A stretch of DNA of 42,842 bases, taken from Propionibacteriaceae bacterium UBA6122 (GTDB lineage Bacteria > Actinomycetota > Actinomycetes > Propionibacteriales > Propionibacteriaceae). This document shows, piece after piece, positions 15,093 to 23,589 of the stretch. The notes under the pieces are model-generated. The model searched no databases. It saw only the letters and a program-made list of their open reading frames with translations, and had not been told where the DNA came from. Position numbers and translations under genes: made by a program. The stretch spans positions 43,698 through 86,539 of the forward strand of contig DIVW01000018.1 in the NCBI GenBank assembly GCA_002428365.1. The letters are read 5' to 3'. Every line of letters begins with the position of its first letter. Within the stretch, counting starts at the first letter, position 1.

Positions 15093-16509
15093 CTTCGGCC
15101 TCGGCATAGCGGGCCAGTTCGCCGGCCAAGTCGGCGTTCACCCTGGCCACCACCAGCGTGCCGGCTTCGGTGTGCTCGCTGCTGATGAACTCACCTGCTG
15201 AGTGGATCCGGTCGATCAGGTCCCCGCGGGCGTACGGCACCAGGGCACGCACTTCCACCCCAGGACGCGGCAACCGCTCCTCAATCCTGACCAGCAACTC
15301 CGCGATGCCCTCACCAGTTCGTGCCGAGACCAGCATGGCTTCGGGAAAGCGGCCACGCAGGGCCAGCAGCACATCGGCCGCGGCAGCATCGATCTTGTTG
15401 ATCACCAGCTGCTCGGCCACTCCGGTCGCACCGATCTCGCCTAGCACCTTGCGCACCGCGTCCACCTGGCCGAAGGGGTCGGGGTCGGAACCGTCCACCA
15501 CATGCAGGAGCAGATCGGCAGCTACCGATTCCTCCAAAGTGGAGCGGAAAGCCTCAACCAGATCATGGGGCAGGTGACGAATGAAGCCGACCGTGTCAGT
15601 GAGGGTGTAGACCCGCCCGTCCGCGCCTTCGGTGCGTCGGGTGGTCGGGTCCAGCGTTGCGAACAGTGCATTCTCCACCAGCACCCCAGCACCAGTGAGC
15701 CGGTTCAACAGCGAGCTCTTGCCGGCATTGGTGTAACCAACAATGGCCACGCTGGGCACCTGGTTGCGGTGTCGCTGGGCGCGCTTGGTTTGGCGCACCT
15801 CATCGAGCTCCCGCAGTCGCCGGCGCAGTATGGAGATTCGCGTCTTGATTCGACGTCGGTCAGTCTCGATTTTGGTCTCGCCCGGCCCGCGTCCGCCGAT
15901 CCCGGCACCGGCAGCGGCCCGGCCACCGGCTTGGCGAGACAGGTTTCCACCCCAGCCACGCAGCCGTTGGCGCAGATACTGCAGTTGGGCCAGCTCGACT
16001 TGGGCTTTGCCCTCAACGCTCTTGGCATGCTGGGCGAAGATGTCCAGAATCAGCGAGGTGCGGTCGATCACCTTCACCCCGATCCGATCCTCCAGGTTGC
16101 GCAACTGGGCCGGTTCGAGTTCACCGTCACAGATCACCGTGTCGGCGCCAGTGGCGATCACCGCCTCGCGGACCTCGTCGACCTTGCCCCGGCCGACAAA
16201 GGTGGCCGGATCCGGGCTGTTGCGTCGCTGCACCAATCCCTCCAGCACCTCCGAGCCGGCAGTTTCGGCCAGGAGCTTCAGTTCGGCCATCGCGAAATCG
16301 GCGTCTGCTTGAGTGCCGGACGTCCACACGCTGACCAACACCACCCGCTCCAGTTGGAGATCGCGGTATTCGACTTCGCTGATGTCGGCCAACTGGGTGG
16401 ACATGCCCGCGACCCGACGCAACGATCGGCGTTCGGCAAGTTCCAGCTGGTCGCCGTCCAGATCATCCTCAGGGTCGTCGAGGTAGGGGTCGTCGTTCAT
16501 TTCAACCAT
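15076..16509 (-). CDS. hflX: GTPase HflX, ribosome-splitting factor
   Basis: Ribosome-associated GTPase that splits stalled or stressed 70S ribosomes. In a 477-residue form starting 'MVEMNDDPYL', the N-terminal HflX nucleotide-binding domain includes 'FVGRGKVDEV' and 'LSRQAGGRAAAGAGIGGRGP' (the glycine-rich linker). The G domain has G1 GYTNAGKS (258-265), G3 DTVG (305-308) and G4 NKID (371-374). A longer frame to 16716 overlaps dapF and has no family similarity. Start could be either ATG 16509 or 16500; neither has a clear Shine-Dalgarno. dapF ends 4 nt upstream and dinG starts inside its 3' end. This is the usual actinobacterial dapF-hflX order. Confidence 0.95.
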   Translation of the reverse strand: MVEMNDDPYLDDPEDDLDGDQLELAERRSLRRVAGMSTQLADISEVEYRDLQLERVVLVSVWTSGTQADADFAMAELKLLAETAGSEVLEGLVQRRNSPDPATFVGRGKVDEVREAVIATGADTVICDGELEPAQLRNLEDRIGVKVIDRTSLILDIFAQHAKSVEGKAQVELAQLQYLRQRLRGWGGNLSRQAGGRAAAGAGIGGRGPGETKIETDRRRIKTRISILRRRLRELDEVRQTKRAQRHRNQVPSVAIVGYTNAGKSSLLNRLTGAGVLVENALFATLDPTTRRTEGADGRVYTLTDTVGFIRHLPHDLVEAFRSTLEESVAADLLLHVVDGSDPDPFGQVDAVRKVLGEIGATGVAEQLVINKIDAAAADVLLALRGRFPEAMLVSARTGEGIAELLVRIEERLPRPGVEVRALVPYARGDLIDRIHSAGEFISSEHTEAGTLVVARVNADLAGELARYAEAEDAGQH

Positions 16510-16513
16510 TCGG

Positions 16514-17335
16514 CTAGGCCGGATTCGCTGGCAAATAGCAGCGTCCGCGGGCAACGATTTCGGCCGGTCCAGTGAGAATCGCCTCGGCACCGCTGGAGTC
16601 CACTTCAAGCTCACCACCGGGCACCACCACAGTGCACCGGCCGCCGGGGGCGAATACCGAAGCCACCGCCACCACCCCGGTGCCACAGGACTGGGTCTCC
16701 CCCACTCCGCGCTCATGGACGCGCAGGCTCACCCGCTGCGGCCCCGCTGGCACGACGAACTCCACATTCACCCCATTGGGGAAAGCGGCAAGCGGCGCCC
16801 AGGTGGGTTGTTTGGTCAGATCAAGATCGGCCAGCGAATCGGTTGGGGCAAGGCGCACCACGGCGTGGGGATTGCCCACCTCAACCGACTCAGCTGGCCA
16901 GCTGCGGCCACCCAACTCGATCTGGACCGGCCCGGCCGCCCGCACCTGGCCCATGGTCACCGCGATGCGGCCATCACTGAGAAAATGACCGGTGCGCAGT
17001 CCGGCCCGGGTGCCCACGGTCACCGGCCCGCTCGGATCGACGAGGTTCTCTTCGGCCAAATAGCGCAAAAACACCCGCAACCCGTTACCGCACATCTCGG
17101 CGATCGAGCCGTCAGCATTGCGGTAGTCCATGAACCACTGACCACCTGGCGATTCGTAGCCAGGCATCAAGGTCGAATCGACTGCCCGCAGGATGCCATC
17201 GCCACCGATGCCACCGCGCCGGTCACAAAGGAAAGCGACCTCTGCATCGGACAGCTCTACCAGGCCGTCGCGGTCGAGGATGAGCACGAAATCGTTGCGG
17301 GTGCCGTGACCCTTCGCGAACTCGATGCTGCGCAT
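16514..17335 (-). CDS. dapF: Diaminopimelate epimerase
   Basis: Converts LL- to meso-diaminopimelate for lysine and peptidoglycan synthesis, using two cysteines as acid and base. The 273-residue form starting 'MRSIEFAKGHGTRNDFV' has Cys82 in 'EMCGNGLR' and Cys217 in 'QSCGTGV', plus 'YRNADGS' and 'VGNPHAVV'. The frame reaches back to 17452 but those 39 residues are unrelated. The ATG (17333-17335) begins one nucleotide after the miaA stop (TGAGATG), so translation is coupled. Length and motifs are normal. Confidence 0.97.
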   Translation of the reverse strand: MRSIEFAKGHGTRNDFVLILDRDGLVELSDAEVAFLCDRRGGIGGDGILRAVDSTLMPGYESPGGQWFMDYRNADGSIAEMCGNGLRVFLRYLAEENLVDPSGPVTVGTRAGLRTGHFLSDGRIAVTMGQVRAAGPVQIELGGRSWPAESVEVGNPHAVVRLAPTDSLADLDLTKQPTWAPLAAFPNGVNVEFVVPAGPQRVSLRVHERGVGETQSCGTGVVAVASVFAPGGRCTVVVPGGELEVDSSGAEAILTGPAEIVARGRCYLPANPA

Positions 17336-17336
17336 C

Positions 17337-18281
17337 TCATGCCTCCCTGACTTCAGCTTGAACCCTACCTCGCACCTGCGCCGCGAAACTCCGCGCCCCA
17401 TCCGGCTCAGGCGGTAACCAGGTGATGCGCGGATCGCGGCGGAACCAGCCAAGCTGCTTGCGGGCCAATCGCCGGGTGCCCTGCGCTGTGGACGCTTTCG
17501 CTTCGGCCGGGCTCAGTTCGCCGTCCAGCATGGCCAGCACCTGTCGGTACCCAATCGCCCGCGAAGCGGTCCGCCCTTGGCGCAACCCCTCGGCCTCCAG
17601 CTTCTGCACCTCGGCGACTAGCCCATCGGCCCACATCTGCTCCACCCGCGCGTTGATGCGGACGTCCAGCACCTCTCGTGGCACTTCCAACCCGAACTGA
17701 AGCACCCCAGCCAGGGCGTAGTGCCATTCGGGTAGCTCAGCGGTGAACGAGCCGGTGAGCTCCAGGGCCTCCAGGGCCCGGACGATCCGGCGGCCGTTGC
17801 CCGGCATCATTACTGCGGCGGTCGCGGCATCGACCGCCTTCAGCCGCTCGTACAGCGCCTGCGATCCGAGTTCCTCAAGGTCCGCCTCTAGGCGGGCCCG
17901 CACCAACGGATCAGTGGCCGGGAAGCTGAACTCATCCACGATCGCATGGACGTACAGCGCCGAGCCCCCAGTGAGGATGGGTAGCACCTCTCGCCCGCGG
18001 CAGTCGGCGATGACCGCCCTGGCCAGCTTCTGAAACTCTGCCACTGAGGCGGTCTGGGTCACCGGGAGAATGTCGATCAGATGATGTGGCACGCCTTCTC
18101 GTTCGGCGAGGGTGGGTTTGGCCGTGCCGATGTCCATTCCCCGGTAGACCAACATCGAATCGGCGTTGATCACTTCGGCGGTGATGCCGATGCTGGCGAG
18201 TTCGTGGGCCAGCGCCACGGCCGCCGCGGTCTTGCCGCTGGCCGTCGGACCGTTGAGGGCCACCACAGGGAACTGAGTCAT
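17337..18281 (-). CDS. miaA: tRNA dimethylallyltransferase MiaA
   Basis: Adds an isopentenyl group to A37 of tRNAs that read UNN codons; MiaB then methylthiolates the product. The 314-residue form has the P-loop 'LNGPTASGKT' (residues 9-18), the conserved 'NADSMLVYRGMDIGTAKP' (39-56) and 'HHLIDI'. I use the ATG at 18281; ATG 18290 three codons earlier is equally possible, and GGGGGAG lies just before both. A longer start at 18326 lacks support. It heads the miaA-dapF-hflX-dinG leftward operon. miaB is about 440 bp further right in the same direction, with the small rightward gene between. Confidence 0.95.
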   Translation of the reverse strand: MTQFPVVALNGPTASGKTAAAVALAHELASIGITAEVINADSMLVYRGMDIGTAKPTLAEREGVPHHLIDILPVTQTASVAEFQKLARAVIADCRGREVLPILTGGSALYVHAIVDEFSFPATDPLVRARLEADLEELGSQALYERLKAVDAATAAVMMPGNGRRIVRALEALELTGSFTAELPEWHYALAGVLQFGLEVPREVLDVRINARVEQMWADGLVAEVQKLEAEGLRQGRTASRAIGYRQVLAMLDGELSPAEAKASTAQGTRRLARKQLGWFRRDPRITWLPPEPDGARSFAAQVRGRVQAEVREA

Positions 18282-18461
18282 CTGGGCCATTCTCCCCCGG
18301 CTGCCCTGCTGCGGCCCAATGGGCACGGCCTGCGCTCAGCTCCGGTATCGAAGAATTGGGCAAGTCTTGCCATTCGAAGTACTGCCGCTAGCTGCGCGCT
18401 TGAGCCACAATGGTGGGGCAGCCGGGATCCCACCGGCTTACCCGGACAGAGAGGAGGTCGC

Positions 18462-18635
18462 ATGGACATCGTCGAACAGATCAAAGACGCGGTGGACGGC
18501 CACGAAGCTGAGGTCAAGCAGGGCATCGACATGGTTGGTGACTTGATTGATGGCCAGACCGGCGGCCAGTACTCCGCGCAGGTCGATCAGGCCCAGGACT
18601 TCCTCAAGGATCAACTGGGCGGCGAAGGCCAGTAG
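18462..18635 (+). CDS. Antitoxin-like small protein, MT0933 family
   Basis: A 57-residue, helix-forming, charged protein that resembles the MT0933/Rv0909 antitoxin family (PF14013): 'EVKQGIDMVGDLIDGQTGGQ' followed by 'YSAQVDQAQDFLKDQ'. ATG 18462 has GAGGAGG 4 nt upstream. In mycobacteria a family member sits next to a toxin gene; here the neighbours are miaA and miaB on the opposite strand, and no toxin gene adjoins. It may be an orphan or a general stress protein of this fold. A hairpin terminator lies downstream. Confidence 0.78.
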   Translation: MDIVEQIKDAVDGHEAEVKQGIDMVGDLIDGQTGGQYSAQVDQAQDFLKDQLGGEGQ

Positions 18636-18670
18636 CAGATCGACTGATCTGGAGGCAGGTTAAGACCTGC
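18636..18670 (+). other. Two small tandem hairpins after the antitoxin-like gene
   Basis: CAGATC-gact-GATCTG (18636-18651) and GCAGGT-taag-ACCTGC (18655-18670), each with a 6-bp perfect stem and 4-nt loop. They begin directly after the stop codon and precede the larger terminator. Possible mRNA-stabilising or termination elements. Confidence 0.45.
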
Positions 18671-18683
18671 ACAAACGACGAAC

Positions 18684-18715
18684 CCGAGGGGTCGGCTCAA
18701 CTGCCGGCCCCTCGG
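18684..18715. terminator. Bidirectional terminator between antitoxin-like gene and miaB
   Basis: Arms 18684-18696 and 18703-18715 form a 13-bp stem with one G-U/A-C type mismatch and a 6-nt loop. It lies between two convergent genes and ends one base before the miaB stop codon. Confidence 0.75.
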
Positions 18716-18716
18716 C

Positions 18717-20165
18717 TCATTTCCCGGCCAGCTTGGGCAACCCCAGTCCGATCGTGGTCGGGCCCTGGGTGGCCGCCCAGGCATCCCCACCGCGGGTCCG
18801 GCGCAAGTCGGTGAGCGGCGCATCAGCGTTGAGATGGTGCGGTGCGGCGTAGGTGACCTCCACAAGACCAATGTCGCCGGGACGGGGCCTGGCTTCGGCC
18901 TCCTCAGGCACTCGCACGTGCACCAGTCGGTTGTCGCGGGCCCGGCCCGACATTCGTGCGGTGGCGCCGTCTTTGCGACCCTCCCCCGCGGCGAACATCA
19001 CCTCGACCTGCTGCCCAACCAGTTTGGAGTTCTCCGCCCAGCTGATCTCGCCGACCAGATCAACCAGCCGCTGGTAGCGCTCGGTGACCACCTTGGCTGG
19101 CACCTGGTCAGGCATGGTCGCGGCGGGGGTTCCTGGCCTAATCGAGTATTGGAAGGTGAAGGCCGCGGCGAAGCGGGCCGCGGCCACCACGTCCAGGGTG
19201 GCTTGGAAGTCCGCTTCAGTTTCGCCGGGGAAGCCGACGATTACGTCGGTGGTGATGGCGGCATCCGGCATCGCGGCACGCACCCGGTCGAGAATGCCCA
19301 GGAACTTCTCCGAACGGTAGGAGCGCCGCATCGCCTTGAGAATCACGTCCGAACCGGATTGCAGCGGCATGTGCAGGCTCGGCATCACGTTTGGGGTCTC
19401 GGCCATGGCGGCGATCACGTCGTCGCTGAAGGCAGCCGGATGCGGAGAGGTGAAGCGCACCCGCTCCAATCCGTCGATCTCACCGCAGGATCGCAACAGC
19501 TTGGCGAAGGCCCCAGCGTCCCCAAATTCGACTCCGTAGGTGTTGACGTTCTGCCCCAACAGGGTGACTTCCTGGACGCCAACGGAGACCAGTGCGCGAA
19601 TCTCGGCCTGGATGTCACCGGGGCGCCGGTCGGTCTCTTTGCCGCGCAGCGCTGGCACGATGCAGAAGGTGCAGGTGTTGTTGCAGCCGACGCTGATCGA
19701 TACCCAAGCCGCGTAGGCAGAGTCGCGCCGGGTGGGCAGAGTGGAAGGGAAACGCTCCAAAGATTCCAGGATCTCCACCTGGGCGGCGTTATTCACCCGC
19801 GACCGCTCCAGGAGTGCGGGCAGGGAACCGAGATTGTTGGTGCCGAAGACCACGTCCACCCAGGGCGCCTTGTCGACGACGATTTGGCGGTCTTTCTGCG
19901 CCATGCAGCCGCCCACCGCGATTTGCATCCCCGGGTGGCCCTGCTTTACCGGGGCCAGGTGGCCGAGATTGCCGTAGAGCCGGTTGTCGGCATTTTCTCG
20001 CACCGCGCAGGTGTTGAACACCACCAGGTCGGCCTGATCGGCTGTGGCGGCCTGCCGGTAGCCGGCCTCAATCAGGACGCCGGCGATGCGTTCGGAGTCG
20101 TGCACATTCATTTGGCAGCCGTAGGTGATTACCTCGAAGGTGCGTGGCTGGGCGGTGTTGCTCAT
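18717..20165 (-). CDS. miaB: tRNA-2-methylthio-N6-isopentenyladenosine37 synthase MiaB
   Basis: Radical-SAM methylthiotransferase that completes ms2i6A37 on tRNAs modified by MiaA. The 482-residue protein has the UPF0004 cluster cysteines Cys17 ('TYGCQMN'), Cys53 ('NTCAVRE') and Cys87 ('GGCMAQK'). The radical-SAM triad is Cys161/165/168 in 'GCNNTCTFC', followed by a TRAM-type C-terminal domain with 'GRARDNRLVHV'. The start ATG (20163-20165) has no strong Shine-Dalgarno. rny ends 60 nt upstream in the same direction. Complete and typical. Confidence 0.97.
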   Translation of the reverse strand: MSNTAQPRTFEVITYGCQMNVHDSERIAGVLIEAGYRQAATADQADLVVFNTCAVRENADNRLYGNLGHLAPVKQGHPGMQIAVGGCMAQKDRQIVVDKAPWVDVVFGTNNLGSLPALLERSRVNNAAQVEILESLERFPSTLPTRRDSAYAAWVSISVGCNNTCTFCIVPALRGKETDRRPGDIQAEIRALVSVGVQEVTLLGQNVNTYGVEFGDAGAFAKLLRSCGEIDGLERVRFTSPHPAAFSDDVIAAMAETPNVMPSLHMPLQSGSDVILKAMRRSYRSEKFLGILDRVRAAMPDAAITTDVIVGFPGETEADFQATLDVVAAARFAAAFTFQYSIRPGTPAATMPDQVPAKVVTERYQRLVDLVGEISWAENSKLVGQQVEVMFAAGEGRKDGATARMSGRARDNRLVHVRVPEEAEARPRPGDIGLVEVTYAAPHHLNADAPLTDLRRTRGGDAWAATQGPTTIGLGLPKLAGK

Positions 20166-20225
20166 GGGTTGGTCTTCATCCTGAAGGTGCTCGGAGCCGT
20201 TTGGCGGCTGTCTGACTTTACCTGC

Positions 20226-21629
20226 TCAGCGGGCCACGGCGGTGGCCCTGGATTCGCGGACCACAGTGATGTGGATGTTGCCGGGGTAGCTGAGTTCAGC
20301 CTCGACCTGCTTGGCGATGTCGCGGGCCAGGGCTAGCGATTCGGCGTCGGTGACTTGCTCGGGGGCCACCAGAACTCGCACTTCGCGTCCGGCTTGCATG
20401 GCGTACACCTTCGTTACCCCTGGGTGCCCGCCGGCCAGCTTCTCCAACTTTGCCAGCCGCTGCACATAGGCCTCCAGGCTCTCCCGCCGGGCACCGGGAC
20501 GGCTGGCGCTGATGCTATCCGCCGCCTGAGTGAGGATGGCCTCGACCGTGGTCGGCTCGACTTCGTTGTGGTGGGCCTCGATGGCATGGACGATGTCAGG
20601 ATGCTCGCCGTAGCGACGGGCCAACTCGGCGCCCACCATTGCATGCGAGCCGGATTCATCAACCACTGCCTTGCCCAGGTCGTGCAGGAAGGCGGCCCGG
20701 CGACAGGTGGCCACGTCGACGCCGAGCTCTGCGGCCAGGGTCGCCGCGATGTGCCCACACTCGACCAGATGCGCCAAAACGTTCTGACCGTAGGAAGTGC
20801 GGAACTTCAGCGACCCGAGCACCGGCAGCAACGCCGGATTCAGGTCGGTGATGCCCATTTCAGCCAGGGCAGCTTCGGCGGCCTGGATGCAGAGCCGCTC
20901 GGTATTGGCTGCGTTGCGGGTGTGTACGTCTTCGATCCGGCCCGGGTGAATGCGGCCGTCAGCGATTAGATCGATCAGTGTCAGTCGCGCGATCTCGCGG
21001 CGCAGCGGATCGAAGCAGCTCAACAGCACCGTGCCAGGGGTGTCGTCGATCAGCAGGTTGGCGCCGGTGACTTGTTCGAAGGAGCGAATGTTGCGCCCGT
21101 CCTTGCCGATCAGGCGGCCCTTCAGGTCATCGCTGGGCAACGTCACCACCGCGACCGCGGACTCGTTGGCCTGCTCGGCCGCGACCCGCTGGATGGTCGT
21201 GATGATCGCCCGGCGGGCGCGGGCCTCAGCTTGCGACTGGGCCGCGGCTTCAATGTCATGGCTGAGCTGAGCCGCCACGAGCCTCGCGTCGCGTTCGACT
21301 TGGGCGAGCAACTCAACCCTTGCCTGCGCTGGGGTGAGGGCGGCAATCTCGGCCAAAGCGTCGGCCCGGACTGTCTCGCTTTGACGCAGTTCGGCTTCGC
21401 GAGACACCAACGCGGACTCAGCACGGGCTAGTGACTCGGCGCGTCCCAGCTGTTCGGCTTCGACGCGGTTCAGCCGCGCCTCGCGCTCGTTGAGTAGCCC
21501 TTCACGCGCACTTGCGCCGTCGGCGGCTTCCGGGGCCGCGCCGCGACCGAAGCGCCGGATCACCGCCACCAGTGCGATCAGCACTGCGAGTAGCGGGACC
21601 AGCACCGCCAAAATGATGATGAGCTCCAT
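20226..21629 (-). CDS. rny: Ribonuclease Y
   Basis: Membrane-anchored endoribonuclease that starts mRNA decay. The 467-residue protein has one N-terminal membrane helix (about residues 2-26), a coiled-coil stretch rich in Glu/Ala/Arg (about 45-130), a KH domain with 'RLIGKDGRNIRSFE', and an HD domain with 'FLHDLGKAV' plus 'SHAMVGAELA'. It is about 50 residues shorter than Bacillus RNase Y, mostly in the coiled coil. ATG 21627-21629 follows AGGAGGAA. The gene lies between miaB and recX, its normal actinobacterial place. A candidate promoter with a long leader lies upstream. Confidence 0.95.
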   Translation of the reverse strand: MELIIILAVLVPLLAVLIALVAVIRRFGRGAAPEAADGASAREGLLNEREARLNRVEAEQLGRAESLARAESALVSREAELRQSETVRADALAEIAALTPAQARVELLAQVERDARLVAAQLSHDIEAAAQSQAEARARRAIITTIQRVAAEQANESAVAVVTLPSDDLKGRLIGKDGRNIRSFEQVTGANLLIDDTPGTVLLSCFDPLRREIARLTLIDLIADGRIHPGRIEDVHTRNAANTERLCIQAAEAALAEMGITDLNPALLPVLGSLKFRTSYGQNVLAHLVECGHIAATLAAELGVDVATCRRAAFLHDLGKAVVDESGSHAMVGAELARRYGEHPDIVHAIEAHHNEVEPTTVEAILTQAADSISASRPGARRESLEAYVQRLAKLEKLAGGHPGVTKVYAMQAGREVRVLVAPEQVTDAESLALARDIAKQVEAELSYPGNIHITVVRESRATAVAR

Positions 21630-21686
21630 GGGTTCCTCCTGATTTCAGCGGGACGCAGAGCCGAACCTGAGGTGCAGCACCAAACC

Positions 21687-21716
21687 TCACGGCCCGCCCG
21701 TTTCCGGGCGCCGTGA
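21687..21716 (-). terminator. Hairpin in the recX-rny gap (terminator or leader structure)
   Basis: TCACGGC and GCCCG on the left pair with CGGGC and GCCGTGA on the right, leaving a 2-nt bulge and a TTTC loop. On the minus strand the hairpin follows recX by about 125 nt and is followed by a partly T-rich stretch. It may end recA-recX mRNA, or act inside the rny leader. Confidence 0.5.
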
Positions 21717-21791
21717 CTGGCTCAGTTGTGGCGGGGTTCAGGCCCCAATAGTTTGCATTCTCAGTGTCGGGTCGCCGAAACGCCCACGACA

Positions 21792-21820
21792 ACGCTAAAC
21801 GCCCAACGATCCCCTGGCAA
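21792..21820 (-). promoter_or_regulatory. Candidate promoter for rny
   Basis: On the minus strand TTGCCA (complement 21815-21820), a 17-bp spacer, then TAGCGT (complement 21792-21797). Transcription would begin about 155 nt before the rny ATG, and the leader would include the hairpin at 21687-21716. Confidence 0.45.
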
Positions 21821-21840
21821 GGCGAGTCAAGTCCGCGCCC

Positions 21841-22377
21841 TCAATCGACGGAATCTTCCACCTCGTCAAAGTCGGGAAGATCATCCAGCACTTCCCTGGT
21901 CACCTGAGCCACCACGGGGGCGGGGAACCCCCGTCTAGCTAGGGCTCCGGCGAGCCGTCGGTAGCGTGCGGCCGGCTCGACCCGGCCCAGCCCACGCGCC
22001 TTGCGCTCGGCGTAGGCCCGGGCCACCGCGTAATCCCGTTCCGAGTCGAGCTCGCCAGCGGCAGCTTCGGCTACGTCCCGATCGACACCCTTCTCGGCGA
22101 GCTCGGCCAACAATGCCCGCCGGCTGCGCTGACGGCGATCCCCGGCCGCCAGCCAGTCCCGGGCGAACACTTCATCGTCAACCAGCCCCACCTCGGCGAG
22201 GCGATCCAACACCGTCTTCGCGGCCGCCTCCGGCACCTGCTTGCGCGCCAGGGCCCGGGCCAGCTCGGCCCGACTCCTGGCGCGCACCGTCAGTTGCCGC
22301 AGTGCGATCTCGCGGGCTACGGCTACCGGATCAGCCTCAGCCGAGTCGTCGGTGGCCGGAGGCTCAGCAGCACGCAT
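21841..22377 (-). CDS. recX: RecX, regulator of RecA
   Basis: Binds RecA filaments and limits their activity. The 178-residue form starting 'MRAAEPPATDD' shows the RecX three-helix repeats: 'AREIALRQLTVRARSRAELA', 'DRLAEVGLVDDEVFARDWL', 'RRALLAELAEKGVDRDVAEA' and a later 'RLAGALARRGFPAPVVAQV'. A longer frame to 22440 runs back into recA and is rejected. Its ATG lies 4 nt after the recA stop (TGAGGCTATG), so it is translated from recA mRNA. No terminator lies between. Confidence 0.92.
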   Translation of the reverse strand: MRAAEPPATDDSAEADPVAVAREIALRQLTVRARSRAELARALARKQVPEAAAKTVLDRLAEVGLVDDEVFARDWLAAGDRRQRSRRALLAELAEKGVDRDVAEAAAGELDSERDYAVARAYAERKARGLGRVEPAARYRRLAGALARRGFPAPVVAQVTREVLDDLPDFDEVEDSVD

Positions 22378-22381
22378 AGCC

Positions 22382-23428
22382 TCAGAACTCCACCTCGCCG
22401 GTAACCGGGTCAATGCCCTCAGGAACTGCGGCATACTCACCGATGCCCATCTGGGTGAGGATGCGCTTTTCGATCTCGTCGGCGACCGCAGGGTTGTTCT
22501 TCAGGAAGGTGCGGGCGTTTTCCTTGCCCTGGCCCAACTGGTCAGCCTCATAGGTGAACCACGCACCGGCTTTGCGAATGATCCCGCAATCCACACCCAG
22601 GTCGATCAGGCTGCCTTCACGGCTGATGCCCTGACCGTAAATGATGTCGAACTCGGCCTGCTTGAACGGCGGGGCCACCTTGTTCTTCGCGACCTTCACC
22701 CGCGTCCGGTTGCCCACCATCTCGGCACCGTCCTTCAAGGTCTCAATGCGGCGCACATCAAGGCGCACCGAGGAGTAGAACTTCAGCGCCCGCCCACCCG
22801 TGGTGGTCTCCGGGGAGCCGAACATGACGCCGATCTTCTCGCGCAGCTGGTTGATGAAGATCGCCGTGGTGTTGGCATTGGACAGCGCGCCGGTCATTTT
22901 GCGCAGGGCCTGGCTCATCAGTCGCGCCTGAAGCCCCACATGCGAATCGCCCATCTCGCCCTCGATCTCAGCCCGCGGGGTCAGCGCGGCCACCGAGTCG
23001 ATCACGATCAGTGCCAGCGCACCGGAGCGCACCAGGGTGTCGGCGATTTCGAGCGCCTGCTCGCCGTTGTCAGGCTGGCTCACCAGCAGCGCATCGGTGT
23101 CAACGCCCAACTTCGAGGCGTAGTCGGGATCCAGCGCATGCTCGGCGTCAATAAACGCACAGATGCCGCCCATAGCCTGCGCACTGGCGATCGCGTGCAA
23201 CGCCACCGTGGTTTTACCAGAGGACTCAGGGCCGTAGATCTCCACCACGCGACCGCGGGGCAGACCGCCGATACCGAGGGCGACGTCCAAAGCGATCGAC
23301 CCGGTCGGAATCACCTCGATCGGCAGGCGGGTCTCATCGCCCAGCCGCATCACTGATCCCTTGCCGTGAGCCTTCTCAATCTGGGCTAGCGCTGCTGCCA
23401 GCGCCTTCTCCCGATCTGCCACCGCCAT
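22382..23428 (-). CDS. recA: Recombinase RecA
   Basis: DNA strand-exchange protein and co-protease for LexA. It is 348 residues, with Walker A GPESSGKT (66-73), Walker B 'ALIVIDSVAAL', and the L2-region 'NQLREKIGVMFGSPETTTGG'. There is no intein, unlike Mycobacterium tuberculosis recA. ATG 23426-23428 follows GGGAAAGGAAA. The upstream region carries both a LexA box and a RecA-NDp-type promoter, so it should respond to two DNA-damage pathways. recX follows on the same transcript. Confidence 0.99.
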   Translation of the reverse strand: MAVADREKALAAALAQIEKAHGKGSVMRLGDETRLPIEVIPTGSIALDVALGIGGLPRGRVVEIYGPESSGKTTVALHAIASAQAMGGICAFIDAEHALDPDYASKLGVDTDALLVSQPDNGEQALEIADTLVRSGALALIVIDSVAALTPRAEIEGEMGDSHVGLQARLMSQALRKMTGALSNANTTAIFINQLREKIGVMFGSPETTTGGRALKFYSSVRLDVRRIETLKDGAEMVGNRTRVKVAKNKVAPPFKQAEFDIIYGQGISREGSLIDLGVDCGIIRKAGAWFTYEADQLGQGKENARTFLKNNPAVADEIEKRILTQMGIGEYAAVPEGIDPVTGEVEF

Positions 23429-23463
23429 GCTGGTTTCCTTTCCCGTTCTGCTTCTTCACCCTC

Positions 23464-23486
23464 ACCTTAGGTAGCGCCTCTGACAA
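23464..23486 (-). promoter_or_regulatory. RecA-NDp (PafBC-type) promoter of recA
   Basis: On the minus strand TTGTCAGAG, then 8 nt, then TAAGGT. This fits the published mycobacterial RecA-NDp/PafBC motif tTGTCRgtg-N8-TAnnnT in spacing and in nearly all fixed bases (gag in place of gtg). Predicted transcription start is about 29 nt before the recA ATG. Confidence 0.82.
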
Positions 23487-23542
23487 TCGTTCAGGCGAAC
23501 TTCCCGGCTGTGCATAACTGGGCTGGAGCGTCGATGCAGGCA

Positions 23543-23565
23543 AGCCTAGGCGAACAGGTGTTCGA
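23543..23565 (-). promoter_or_regulatory. SOS box and LexA-controlled promoter of recA
   Basis: GCGAACAGGTGTTCGA at 23550-23565 matches the SOS consensus except the first base. A TAGGCT hexamer (complement 23543-23548) lies immediately downstream in the recA direction, so LexA would sit in the spacer of this promoter. The resulting leader would be about 110 nt. Confidence 0.85.
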
Positions 23566-23589
23566 TATGTAGCGACACGCCGTAAGGCA

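Noticed and set aside
18834..20336. 500-codon plus-strand open frame
   Set aside because: Antisense shadow of miaB; the miaB frame has all six cluster cysteines and the plus frame is His/Gly/Val-rich nonsense typical of GC-rich shadows.
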